Assembly (NCBI RefSeq): GCF_902374955.1
Contig: NZ_CABKRX010000119.1
Coordinates: 1-31,287, forward strand
Source of the DNA: Bacillus massilioanorexius
GTDB lineage: Bacteria; Bacillota; Bacilli; Bacillales; DSM-1321
DNA: 31,287 nucleotides
Direction: 5' to 3'
Below are positions 8,470-16,136 of this stretch, one piece after another; positions within the stretch are counted from its first letter, which is position 1, and every line of letters starts with the position of its first letter. The position numbers were made by a program, and so were the translations under genes. Below the pieces are notes generated by a model. It was not told the origin of the DNA and searched no databases. It saw only the letters and a program-made list of their open reading frames with translations.

Positions 8470-8506
8470 TCCCAAAAAGCATAGACCACGCCTATGCTTT
8501 TTGGGA
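8470..8506. terminator. Strong bidirectional hairpin
   Basis: Perfect 15-bp stem TCCCAAAAAGCATAG (8470-8484) / CTATGCTTTTTGGGA (8492-8506) with a 7-nt loop. It lies between the MFS remnant and the convergent TetR gene. Confidence 0.75.
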
Positions 8507-8568
8507 AAAGAAGGATAAAAAATCTGACATTCAGTTAGTTGAATTATGATAGGATGCTATTTTTTTCA

Positions 8569-9456
8569 TTAGATTTTTGTCCATAATATCTTTTTAAACT
8601 CTTTGAACTCTTTCGAATCATTAATTAGTGAACAGGTTTGTAATGATAAAAGTGCGCTCTCAATTAAGAAAACTCTTGGTTCTGTATGATTCATAATTTC
8701 TTCTTGAATAAAATAAACTAGGTTAAGATAGGAAGATAATTTTGGATCATTAGCTGGAACAACTTTTTCAATATTTTTTTTCAAATGAAGAGTTGCAAAG
8801 CAAAAATCATTGTTAAAAAAGTCAATATAATCACTGTTAGGAAATAGTTTTTGGACTTTATCTTGTGTGAAAAGCTGAACTTCTTTTTCACTTATATCTT
8901 CTAAAATAGTTACAATTCGATCTATACAGTAGTTAGTAATATGATGCGTTGGTATGGCTTCTTTCATAGCACTACTTGTTTGAAGAATATTTTGCATGAG
9001 TCCGGTAAAAAGGACTGCGCAATCGAAAATATAAGGTTTTTTATCTTCAGAAAATATATGAAGAAAACGCTCGTATACCCATTTCAAAAATAGAAATTTA
9101 GATTGCTTAATGAAGAGAATTAATTCTGGATCATTTGAAACAAGTGCATCTTCTACAAGTTGAATCAATTTATTTTTTCGATTTAATTCCATCGTTAAGT
9201 TTACTTGTTTAATGAAAATATCAATATTTGATGGATCTTCCCCTATAAGTAGAGCATCTTGCTCTTCCTTTAATTCTTTTTCAATGGAATGAAAGACGGC
9301 TTTAAAGAGCTCTCCTTTAGAATCAAAATAGTTATAAAAAGAACCTTTTGAGATACCACTACTATTTAAAATTTCCTGTATGGATGTTGCATGATATCCC
9401 TTTTCTATAAATAGCTCATGTGCTTTTTCTACTACATGTTCTTTTCGTTTATTCAT
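8569..9456 (-). CDS. TetR/AcrR-family transcription regulator
   Basis: 295 aa, longer than the usual 190-220 aa. The start is the ATG at 9456, preceded by AAAGGAG at 7-nt spacing; an open frame extends upstream without an SD. The N-terminal TetR helix-turn-helix is clear: EKAHELFIEKGYHATSIQEI, then SSGISKGSFYNYFDSKGELF. The C-terminal ligand domain is large (residues 60-295) and not recognised. No operon partner is adjacent, so its target is unknown. Confidence 0.85.
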   Translation of the reverse strand: MNKRKEHVVEKAHELFIEKGYHATSIQEILNSSGISKGSFYNYFDSKGELFKAVFHSIEKELKEEQDALLIGEDPSNIDIFIKQVNLTMELNRKNKLIQLVEDALVSNDPELILFIKQSKFLFLKWVYERFLHIFSEDKKPYIFDCAVLFTGLMQNILQTSSAMKEAIPTHHITNYCIDRIVTILEDISEKEVQLFTQDKVQKLFPNSDYIDFFNNDFCFATLHLKKNIEKVVPANDPKLSSYLNLVYFIQEEIMNHTEPRVFLIESALLSLQTCSLINDSKEFKEFKKILWTKI

Positions 9457-9795
9457 GGTTATGCTCCTTTGGTAAATACTGATCCACAATAAAAGACTAC
9501 CTTATCTATTGATGAATTTCAATTTATGCCTCAAGTCAAGCTTTCTTGTCAAATGACTTAATAGGATGTATCATATAACTAATTATAACATAGGTATAAA
9601 AATGAACTCTAAGTATTGTTCGTAAAAAAAGATTATAAGTAGCATATTGAAAAATTGGATAATTCCACTAAGAGATTAATATGAAAACATTGTTTTATTC
9701 GTTGATATAAAGGGAATTAAGTATTAAAAATGAATGTACATAAGTAATCAAGTTTTCGCAAACTTTGTTGTCAATTAACCAAGGAGGATGAACAC
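9457..9795. other. Intergenic region upstream of TetR gene and small ORF
   Basis: No gene is seen other than the small ORF starting at 9796. An inverted repeat AAGTCA/TGACTT near 9535-9560 lies upstream of the TetR gene and could be part of its operator. A SigB-like promoter at 9692-9717 is listed separately. Confidence 0.35.
9692..9717 (+). promoter_or_regulatory. Candidate SigB-dependent promoter
   Basis: GTTTTA (9692-9697), 14 nt, then GGGAAT (9712-9717), close to the Bacillus general-stress consensus GTTTAA-N12-15-GGGWAW. It lies about 80 nt upstream of the small membrane peptide gene. Seen by eye only. Confidence 0.4.
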
Positions 9796-9888
9796 ATGCG
9801 AAAAATGAAAAGAAGAAATAGAACTATTGTATTTCATTTATTTCAGATTGGAATTATTTGTTTGTGGGTCATTCATTCGTTTAAATAA
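9796..9888 (+). CDS. Small membrane peptide, 30 aa, unknown function
   Basis: An ATG preceded by a textbook AAGGAGGATG site opens a 30-codon frame. A strongly basic N-terminus (MRKMKRRNRT) is followed by one hydrophobic stretch (IVFHLFQIGIICLWVIHSF) and then TAA. That is the layout of a single-pass small protein with its N-terminus inside. A terminator follows 41 nt later and a SigB-like promoter precedes it, so it looks like an independent transcription unit. I do not recognise a family. A chance ORF is possible, but SD, hydrophobicity and terminator together argue for a real gene. Confidence 0.6.
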   Translation: MRKMKRRNRTIVFHLFQIGIICLWVIHSFK

Positions 9889-9929
9889 AATCCATTTTCT
9901 CTGTTTTAAAGTTTTATATAGTAATAGAG

Positions 9930-9966
9930 AATCCTATTTGACAACGTGATCGAATAGGATTTTTTA
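9930..9966 (+). terminator. Terminator after the small peptide gene
   Basis: Stem AATCCTATT (9930-9938) / AATAGGATT (9953-9961) with a 14-nt loop, followed by a six-T run. Confidence 0.8.
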
Positions 9967-10016
9967 TATTTGAAAAGAGCATCTTAAAAATTTTGAAAAA
10001 AAATTCCATAAAATAG

Positions 10017-10045
10017 TTGTAATCGCTTACAAAATTACATATACT
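10017..10045 (+). promoter_or_regulatory. Promoter of the LacI-type regulator gene
   Basis: A -35 box TTGTAA (10017-10022) and a -10 box TATACT (10040-10045) are 17 nt apart, predicting a start near 10052. The -35 overlaps a cre-like site and the start point abuts a perfect palindrome. Confidence 0.55.
10018..10031. promoter_or_regulatory. cre-like catabolite-response site
   Basis: TGTAATCGCTTACA fits the Bacillus cre pattern TGWAANCGNTNWCA at every fixed position. It overlaps the -35 box, which would allow CcpA repression. It could instead be a second site for the local LacI-family protein, since the families share this motif type. Confidence 0.55.
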
Positions 10046-10052
10046 TTGGATA

Positions 10053-10068
10053 ATGAAATCGATTTCAT
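10053..10068. promoter_or_regulatory. 16-bp perfect palindromic LacI-type operator
   Basis: ATGAAATC-GATTTCAT is a perfect palindrome with the central CG typical of LacI-family operators. It sits at the predicted transcription start, upstream of a LacI-family gene, so autorepression is likely. Confidence 0.65.
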
Positions 10069-10077
10069 ATGATTCAT

Positions 10078-10199
10078 TACTGAAACAAGTACTTCTCCTT
10101 CAAAATTACATTTAGAAAAAACAGAAGTTGAAGTAGGAGATTTACTTCAGTAAGTACTAGATTGGTGTAACTAACCAATATTTGAAGTTGGTAAACACC
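10078..10199 (+). promoter_or_regulatory. Structured leader upstream of the LacI-type gene
   Basis: Two successive potential RNA hairpins. The first is an imperfect one: TACTGAA (10078-10084) with TTCAGTA (10146-10152), enclosing 10087-10103 with 10128-10147. The second pairs GGTGT (10164-10168) and ACCAA (10174-10178) with TTGGT (10188-10192) and ACACC (10195-10199). The role is unknown; no riboswitch class is recognised. Confidence 0.35.
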
Positions 10200-10237
10200 T
10201 ATTAATCGAAGTTCACCTTACTAAAGGAGGCGATGAT

Positions 10238-11227
10238 CTGGCAACTCTAGCCGATGTTGCAAAAATGACTGGGCTTTCAAGAGCTACGGTTTCTCGTGTT
10301 ATCAACAATCATCCTTATGTTTCTGAAGAAAAAAAAGAAGCAGTACATGAAGCAATTCGTATACTGAACTACGTTCCCAATGCATCCGCACAAAAACTTC
10401 GTAATCAAAAAACTCACACCATTGCGGTACTTGTACCCAAGCTAACAAATCCCTTTTTTGCTTATTTACTTGAAGGTATTGATCAAATCGCCACAGAATT
10501 TGGTTATCTTATACTTACATGTCACACACAATATGATAAACAGAAAGAACTAACTTACATGAATTATTTAAAGTCCAAGCAAGTAGATGGAATTATCCTC
10601 ACTTCATTTGAAAACAAGTGGGAAGAATTATTTCCGTATCATACGTATGGACCAATTGTTCTTTGTAATGAATATCAGTTCCAAGATAAAGTGCCTTTAG
10701 TAAGATTAAACCAATTTGAAGGTGGCTATATTGGTACTCAGCATCTTATTAATAAAGGACATACTAGAATTGGATACTGCTTTGGTGACCAACCAACACC
10801 ACTTACTAAAGATAGATACAATGGCTATGCTTTTGCGTTAAGAGAAGCAGGTATTGAATTAAAACCAGAGTATACATTTAAAAATATTCTTGATTTGAAT
10901 GATGGAAAAAAAGTTTTTCATTTAGGGCAATCATTAAAAGAACCGCCAACTGCTTTTTTTACAGGGAGTGACCAAGTGGCTGCAGGTATCATTCTAGAAG
11001 CTAAGTCCCATGGATATACAGTACCTACAGATCTTGCGGTAATTGGTTTTGATGATCAACAAATTGCTAGTGTTGTTGAGCCAACTTTAACAACCATTCG
11101 CCAACCAACGGAATTAATTGGTAAGATTGCGATGGAAACAATGCTCAAAGCATTGGATCAGCAGTTAAAAACGGAAGATATGGATATTCAATTACCATTA
11201 GAACTGATTGTTAGAAAATCAACTTGA
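10238..11227 (+). CDS. LacI-family transcription repressor, apparent CTG start
   Basis: 329 aa when begun at CTG 10238, which lies 7 nt after AAAGGAGG (10223-10230) and restores the complete LacI N-terminus: ATLADVAKMTGLSRATVSRV. The first in-frame ATG (10265) would delete recognition-domain helix 1, so the upstream start is far more likely. The HTH covers about residues 3-22 and the hinge segment ends near residue 58. A periplasmic-binding-protein-like sensor follows (NPFFAYLLEGI, DGIILTS, FTGSDQVAAGI, VIGFDDQ). It is probably the local regulator of the downstream ABC importer and oxidoreductase operon, with an operator at its own promoter. Confidence 0.85.
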   Translation: MATLADVAKMTGLSRATVSRVINNHPYVSEEKKEAVHEAIRILNYVPNASAQKLRNQKTHTIAVLVPKLTNPFFAYLLEGIDQIATEFGYLILTCHTQYDKQKELTYMNYLKSKQVDGIILTSFENKWEELFPYHTYGPIVLCNEYQFQDKVPLVRLNQFEGGYIGTQHLINKGHTRIGYCFGDQPTPLTKDRYNGYAFALREAGIELKPEYTFKNILDLNDGKKVFHLGQSLKEPPTAFFTGSDQVAAGIILEAKSHGYTVPTDLAVIGFDDQQIASVVEPTLTTIRQPTELIGKIAMETMLKALDQQLKTEDMDIQLPLELIVRKST

Positions 11228-11259
11228 CCTTTTCATATAAGTATCTTACTTCTTGTCAT

Positions 11260-11288
11260 TTGACATATGTTTTTTAGGTAGATAGGAT
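11260..11288 (+). promoter_or_regulatory. Promoter of the sugar ABC operon
   Basis: A consensus -35 TTGACA (11260-11265), 17 nt, then -10-like TAGGAT (11283-11288). A short palindrome TGTCATTTGACA (11254-11265) overlaps the -35. The binding-protein start follows at 11321. Confidence 0.55.
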
Positions 11289-11320
11289 CGCTTTTTAAAT
11301 ATGCGTAAAGGGGAAATATT

Positions 11321-12607
11321 ATGAAGAAAAAAATGATGCTAACGGGTGTTTTAGCACTTTCCTTATTGTTAGGAGCATGTAATTCTGACAAAGCCACCAA
11401 TGATGACAAGGTAGAAAAAAAGGATAAGCAAGTAACGATTGTTTATTCAAGAGGAAAGGATGTTACGAAAGGTACAGAAGAGACTGTAAAAGCTTTTGAG
11501 AAAGCACATCCAAATATTAAAGTGAAATTTAGGGAAATGCCAGCTGATACCGGGCAGCAACATGACGCATATGTAACAGCATTCAATGCGAAATCATCCG
11601 AAATTGATGTAATTGATATGGATGTTATTTGGCCGGCAGAATTTGCTCAGGCAGGATATGTGCTTCCATTGGACCGTTTTATTGAAAAAGATGGAATCGA
11701 TTTAAGTGAATATAATAAGGGGGCTATTTCTGCTGCTCAATTCAATGGAAAACAGTGGGCAATACCTAAGTTTATTGATGCTGGACTATTATTCTATCGA
11801 AAAGATTTAGTTAAACCAGAAGAAGTACCAAAAACGTGGGATGATTTAATTAAAATGGCTAGTTCTAAAAAAGGTCAAGATGGAACTAAGTTCGGTTATG
11901 CTATGCAAGCGAAGCAGTATGAGGGGCTTGTATGTAATACGATTGAATTCGTTGCTTCCTATGGTGGGAAGTTTATCGATGAAAATGGAAACGTTGTAGT
12001 CGATTCTCCAGAAACAATAAAAGGCTTAAACAAACTGGTTGAAATCGCGAAATCGAACTTCGTACCCCAAAATGTAACGACGTTTGCTGAAACCGAAACG
12101 GATCAAGCATATATTGAGGGGCAGGCTGTATTTGTACGAAATTGGCCCTATGAATTTGCAAGTGCAAATGATAAAGAAAAATCGAAAATTGTTGATAAAG
12201 TAGGAGTCGCTCCACTTCCAGCGGGAGATAACGGTTCAGCTGCAGCTTTAGGTGGTTGGCAAGTAGGTATTAACAAATACTCGAAGCATCCAAAAGAAGC
12301 ATGGGAATTTGTTAAATTTATGGCTGGTGCTGAAGGGCAAAAACTTGGTGCAATTTATGGTGGTAATGCTCCTGCTATAACAAAGCTTTATGAAGATCCA
12401 GATGTTTTGAAAGCAAATCCTACTTTTGCTGATAAAGGATTTGTAGACGGATTAAATGTTGCGGTTTCTAGACCGGTTGCTCCAAATTACCCTGAAGTTT
12501 CTGAAATCATCCAGATTCAAGTATCAAAAGCAATTGCGGGTGAACAAACAGTAGAGCAGGCTGTGAAGAATATGCAAAAAGAAATTGATGCAAAACTAGT
12601 CAAATAA
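11321..12607 (+). CDS. Sugar ABC transporter substrate-binding lipoprotein
   Basis: 428 aa. The signal peptide is followed by a lipobox LLLGAC with Cys20, so the mature protein is anchored to the outer face of the membrane. The rest is a family-1 extracellular solute-binding protein of the CUT1/UgpB-MalE type (VIDMDVIWPAEFAQAGYVLP near residues 95-115; AVSRPVAPNYPEVSEII near the C-terminus), a group that usually binds di- or oligosaccharides or glycosides. The ligand is unknown. The start is supported by AAAGGGG at 8-nt spacing. A strong terminator after it separates it from the permease genes, which may give excess binding protein over permease. Confidence 0.88.
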   Translation: MKKKMMLTGVLALSLLLGACNSDKATNDDKVEKKDKQVTIVYSRGKDVTKGTEETVKAFEKAHPNIKVKFREMPADTGQQHDAYVTAFNAKSSEIDVIDMDVIWPAEFAQAGYVLPLDRFIEKDGIDLSEYNKGAISAAQFNGKQWAIPKFIDAGLLFYRKDLVKPEEVPKTWDDLIKMASSKKGQDGTKFGYAMQAKQYEGLVCNTIEFVASYGGKFIDENGNVVVDSPETIKGLNKLVEIAKSNFVPQNVTTFAETETDQAYIEGQAVFVRNWPYEFASANDKEKSKIVDKVGVAPLPAGDNGSAAALGGWQVGINKYSKHPKEAWEFVKFMAGAEGQKLGAIYGGNAPAITKLYEDPDVLKANPTFADKGFVDGLNVAVSRPVAPNYPEVSEIIQIQVSKAIAGEQTVEQAVKNMQKEIDAKLVK

Positions 12608-12612
12608 GACAT

Positions 12613-12651
12613 AAAGATTAGCCTTCACGTAACTGGAAGGCTAATCTTTTT
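12613..12651 (+). terminator. Intra-operon terminator after the binding-protein gene
   Basis: Perfect 14-bp stem AAAGATTAGCCTTC (12613-12626) / GAAGGCTAATCTTT (12636-12649) and a T-run. It lies between the binding protein and its permeases, so it probably sets their ratio by partial read-through. Confidence 0.8.
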
Positions 12652-12879
12652 CTACCATATTACTACCATTTAGTGTGTTCTTTCAATGTTAGATGAAATG
12701 GGTATAGAAGGCCAAAGAACGGCAGTATTACCTATTTGTATACGTTTACTTGCATGTTGTGTATGTCGTTTTTGCCAATGGCCAAGCCAATTATAGCCAT
12801 GTTATATTTTGAACTTTTCTTACAAAAGTTAGTTTTATATTCGTTTGAGTCTTCTAGAAGATGAATGGGAGGGTTGAAG

Positions 12880-14211
12880 ATGGATCAACACCCTAAAGTA
12901 GATAATAATAGCTCCAGCAATGTTCAACTAAAAAAAGTGAAAAAAACAAAGAACAAGAATAATCGAGTAGCAGGTTATCTTTTAGTAGCTCCATCCATGA
13001 TTTTAATTATCGCTATAGCTATATGGCCAGTTTTACAGTCCTTTTATTTCAGCTTATTTGATTTACGACTTAATGATCCTATTCGCTCGGAAACACATGT
13101 AGGATATAGCATTGATTTAGAAAGATATTTGAATAGCTATCCATTTTTAGTAAATGCCATCGATCAAGAAGATAAAGCAATTGATAAACTTAAGGACACA
13201 AAAAAACAATTGCAGACAGTAAATGAAGAAATTCTTCAGACAAAAGGAATAAAAGCAAACTACGATAAAGTAAATGATCAATTGGATAATTTTGAAAATG
13301 TGGATACTACAGTAAGTATTGTTGAACTAGATAAAGAAAAAGCACTTTCTATTCGTCAGCAGTTAACTTCTATTACAGAGCATATCAAAACATTAGCAGA
13401 TCAACAGTTATTGGCAAAGGATAGTAAGTTACTTGGCTTGTCTTCAGGACTGAGTGAAAGTATCATCAAACCAAATTTTATAGGTTTAAAGCATTACCAG
13501 GATAACTTTACAGATTCGCGAATGTGGAAGGCGATTGCCAATACAGTTGTGTTTACGGTTATATCAGTAGGGATTGAATTAGTCATTGGTCTGGCAATCG
13601 CTTTGCTTATTAATAAAGCGTTTATCGGCAGGGGGATTATTCGAGCAACCATATTAATTCCATGGGCAATACCGACAGCAGTATCAGCTCTAATGTGGAA
13701 ATTCTTATATGATGGTCAAAATGGAATAGTGGCAAAAATTTTTGAAAGTGTTGGTTTAGTTGATAATATGGCAACGCTTCTGACAACTAATATTGGTGCG
13801 TTTTTCTCTATTATTTTTACAGATGTATGGAAAACAACTCCTTATATGGCTTTGTTATTATTGGCAGGACTTCAAACTATTCCAAATACTTTATATGAAG
13901 CTGCTTCTATTGATGGAGCAAGCAAATGGAAACAGTTTACTTCTATTACATTACCACTCTTGAAAACTAGCTTAATGGTAGCTTTATTATTTAGAACGTT
14001 AGATGCTTTTCGTGTATTCGATTTAATTTTTGTACTGACAGGTGGAGGACCAGCCAATTCAACTGAAACGATATCAGTTATGGCTTATAAAGTGATGTTC
14101 TCTCAAACGAATTTTGGAGATGGTTCAGCATTATCTGTGATTGTATTTCTTTGTGTAGCGCTTATTTCCATGATTTATATTAGGATTTTAGGGAAAGACT
14201 TACTCAATTAA
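12880..14211 (+). CDS. MalF-type sugar ABC permease with a large extracytoplasmic insertion
   Basis: 443 aa, against about 290-310 for ordinary CUT1 permeases. The start is the ATG at 12880, six nt after GGGAGGG; an ATG at 12865 precedes that SD. TM1 lies at about residues 31-57. Residues about 66-198 form a hydrophilic, Lys/Asp/Gln-rich, heptad-like insertion between TM1 and the usual NFIGLKHYQDNF segment. The remaining TM helices and the EAA loop (YEAASIDGASKWKQFTSITLP, residues 339-359) that contacts the ATPase are normal. It works with the binding protein and the MalG-type permease next door. No ATPase gene is nearby; Gram-positive CUT1 systems commonly share an MsmX/MsmK-type ATPase encoded elsewhere. 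Confidence 0.88.
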   Translation: MDQHPKVDNNSSSNVQLKKVKKTKNKNNRVAGYLLVAPSMILIIAIAIWPVLQSFYFSLFDLRLNDPIRSETHVGYSIDLERYLNSYPFLVNAIDQEDKAIDKLKDTKKQLQTVNEEILQTKGIKANYDKVNDQLDNFENVDTTVSIVELDKEKALSIRQQLTSITEHIKTLADQQLLAKDSKLLGLSSGLSESIIKPNFIGLKHYQDNFTDSRMWKAIANTVVFTVISVGIELVIGLAIALLINKAFIGRGIIRATILIPWAIPTAVSALMWKFLYDGQNGIVAKIFESVGLVDNMATLLTTNIGAFFSIIFTDVWKTTPYMALLLLAGLQTIPNTLYEAASIDGASKWKQFTSITLPLLKTSLMVALLFRTLDAFRVFDLIFVLTGGGPANSTETISVMAYKVMFSQTNFGDGSALSVIVFLCVALISMIYIRILGKDLLN

Positions 14212-14237
14212 TAAATGAAGGAAAGAGGTGAAGAAGA

Positions 14238-15065
14238 ATGCAGAGGAAAGCAGGTCCATTATTTTATCTATTTCTAGTCGTTTTTGTTTTTTTCGTCATG
14301 TTCCCATTTTTGTGGATGCTTGCAAGTTCTATAAAGCCAGCAAGTGAGCTATTTGGTGATGACGCCTTTAATCCTTTTACATCTAATGCCACTCTTGAAA
14401 ACTATGTTTCTGTCTTCACGAATTACCCCTTTCTCCAATATTTATGGAATAGTTTTGTCATCTCATCCATTACAACGATTTATACGGTATTAGTAGCTTC
14501 TTTTGCAGCTTATGCCATTGCTAGATTGCAATTTAAAGGGAAGACAATCATTTTAGGAATTGTTTTATCGGTAACGATGTTTCCGCAAATTGCGACTATA
14601 TCACCAATCTACGTGTTCTTAAAAAATATGGGCTTAACAAACTCATATCTTGGCTTGATTATCCCTTATACGACCATTACGCTCCCACTTTCTATTTGGT
14701 TACTTGTAACGTTTTTTAGAAAGATTCCAAATGATTTAGAGGAAGCGGCTAGAATGGATGGTGCGTCATTAATGCAAACCTATTGGAGAGTCATTTTACC
14801 ATTAGCGATGCCCGGTATTTTTACGACGGCAATTCTCGTATTCATTGCAGCATGGAATGAGTTTTTGTTTGCATTAACAATTAATACAGATGATCGTTAT
14901 AAAACGGTTCCAATTGGTATTTCAATGTTTCAAGGTCAATACACTATTCAATGGGGAGAGATTGCAGCTGCCACTGTTATTGTTACGGTTCCATTAGTTA
15001 TATTAGTGCTCATTTTCCAACGTCGTATAGTTTCAGGATTAACTTCTGGTTCTGTAAAAGAATAA
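14238..15065 (+). CDS. MalG-type sugar ABC permease
   Basis: 275 aa, the normal size, with six predicted membrane helices starting at FYLFLVVFVFFVMFPFLWML. The EAA loop is EEAARMDGASLMQTYWRVIL. It forms the inner-membrane channel with the MalF-type protein encoded 26 nt upstream. The start is preceded by GAGGTG. The C-terminus (RRIVSGLTSGSVKE) is the family's usual ending. Confidence 0.9.
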   Translation: MQRKAGPLFYLFLVVFVFFVMFPFLWMLASSIKPASELFGDDAFNPFTSNATLENYVSVFTNYPFLQYLWNSFVISSITTIYTVLVASFAAYAIARLQFKGKTIILGIVLSVTMFPQIATISPIYVFLKNMGLTNSYLGLIIPYTTITLPLSIWLLVTFFRKIPNDLEEAARMDGASLMQTYWRVILPLAMPGIFTTAILVFIAAWNEFLFALTINTDDRYKTVPIGISMFQGQYTIQWGEIAAATVIVTVPLVILVLIFQRRIVSGLTSGSVKE

Positions 15066-15086
15066 TTCATTTAAGGATGTGTTTTC

Positions 15087-16136
15087 ATGAGAAAAATCAA
15101 TGTGGGAATTGTCGGTTGTGGAAGCATTGCCCAGCATCGACATTTACCTGAATACGATGCTAATCAGCTAGTTCAAATTATGGCTGTTTGTGATCCGAAT
15201 GAAGAAAGAGCTATAATGGTAGGCCAAAAATATGGTGCTAAGTATTACACAAATTATCATTGTTTGTTAGAGAATCAAGATATTGATGCCGTTTCAATTT
15301 GTACACCAAATTTTCTTCATGCTGAAATTTCAATAGCGGCACTGCGAGCGGGAAAACATGTATTATGTGAGAAACCAATTGCTACATCTGTAGAAGAAGC
15401 GGAGCGGATGATTGAAGCGGCGAACCAAACAAAAAAGAAATTGATGATAGCACATAATCAACGCTTTGTAAGATCTCATAAACTCGCAAAAAATATGATT
15501 GAAACAGGAAAGATTGGGAAGATTTATAGCTTTCGCACAACGTTTGGTCATAGAGGTCCTGAGTCATGGAGTGTAGATGGATCAAATAGTTGGTTTTTTT
15601 CTAAAGAAAAGGCATGCCTTGGATCATTAGGAGATTTGGGAGTTCATAAGGCGGATTTAATACGCTTTTTACTAAATGAAGAAATTGTTGAAGCAGCGGC
15701 TTTTGTGGATACAAAAGCTAAGGAGAATTGCTCTGTAGATGATAACGCAGTATGCATTTTGCGGACAGAAAGCGGTATTATTGGGACTCTATGTTCTAGC
15801 TGGACATACGTTGGTGAGGAAGACAATTCAACGATTATTTATGGACAAAAAGGAATTATGCGTCTTGAAGACGACCTAAGAGATGCCCTTATTATTCAGT
15901 ATAGTAATGGAGAAATAGAACGTCATCAATTAGAAGGAATCCAAACGAATGAACAGGGACAGCAGAGTGATTCAAAGGTAATCGATGCATTTATAGAAAG
16001 CATTGCTACAAATGGTGATTCTCCGATTTCTGGAATAGAAGGAATGAAATCCTTACAAGTCATACTGGCTGCACTTGAAGCGAATGAAAAGAAAACTTTC
16101 ATTCAGCTTAATCAACAAGGTAAGGTGTCTTCTTAA
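15087..16136 (+). CDS. Gfo/Idh/MocA-family NAD(P)-dependent oxidoreductase (first copy)
   Basis: 349 aa. The Rossmann dinucleotide motif is GIVGCGSIA (residues 7-15). The family's EKP signature is E95-K96-P97, and the catalytic-region Asp/His pair appears in GDLGVHKAD (D183, H187). These enzymes oxidise or reduce a hydroxyl of a sugar, cyclitol or glycoside, often at C3 or as in inositol dehydrogenase. The substrate is unknown. The start follows AAGGATG. The stop overlaps the ATG of the next oxidoreductase by one base (TAATG), so the two are translationally coupled. Confidence 0.88.
   Translation: MRKINVGIVGCGSIAQHRHLPEYDANQLVQIMAVCDPNEERAIMVGQKYGAKYYTNYHCLLENQDIDAVSICTPNFLHAEISIAALRAGKHVLCEKPIATSVEEAERMIEAANQTKKKLMIAHNQRFVRSHKLAKNMIETGKIGKIYSFRTTFGHRGPESWSVDGSNSWFFSKEKACLGSLGDLGVHKADLIRFLLNEEIVEAAAFVDTKAKENCSVDDNAVCILRTESGIIGTLCSSWTYVGEEDNSTIIYGQKGIMRLEDDLRDALIIQYSNGEIERHQLEGIQTNEQGQQSDSKVIDAFIESIATNGDSPISGIEGMKSLQVILAALEANEKKTFIQLNQQGKVSS

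Noticed and set aside
12737..12750. cre-like sequence TGTATACGTTTACT before the permease genes
   Set aside because: Two departures from the cre pattern, and no clear promoter beside it.
12678..12800. Open minus-strand frame with a protein-like stretch (GYNWLGHWQKRHTQHASK)
   Set aside because: No start codon and a stop immediately upstream. It could be a remnant, but support is too thin.
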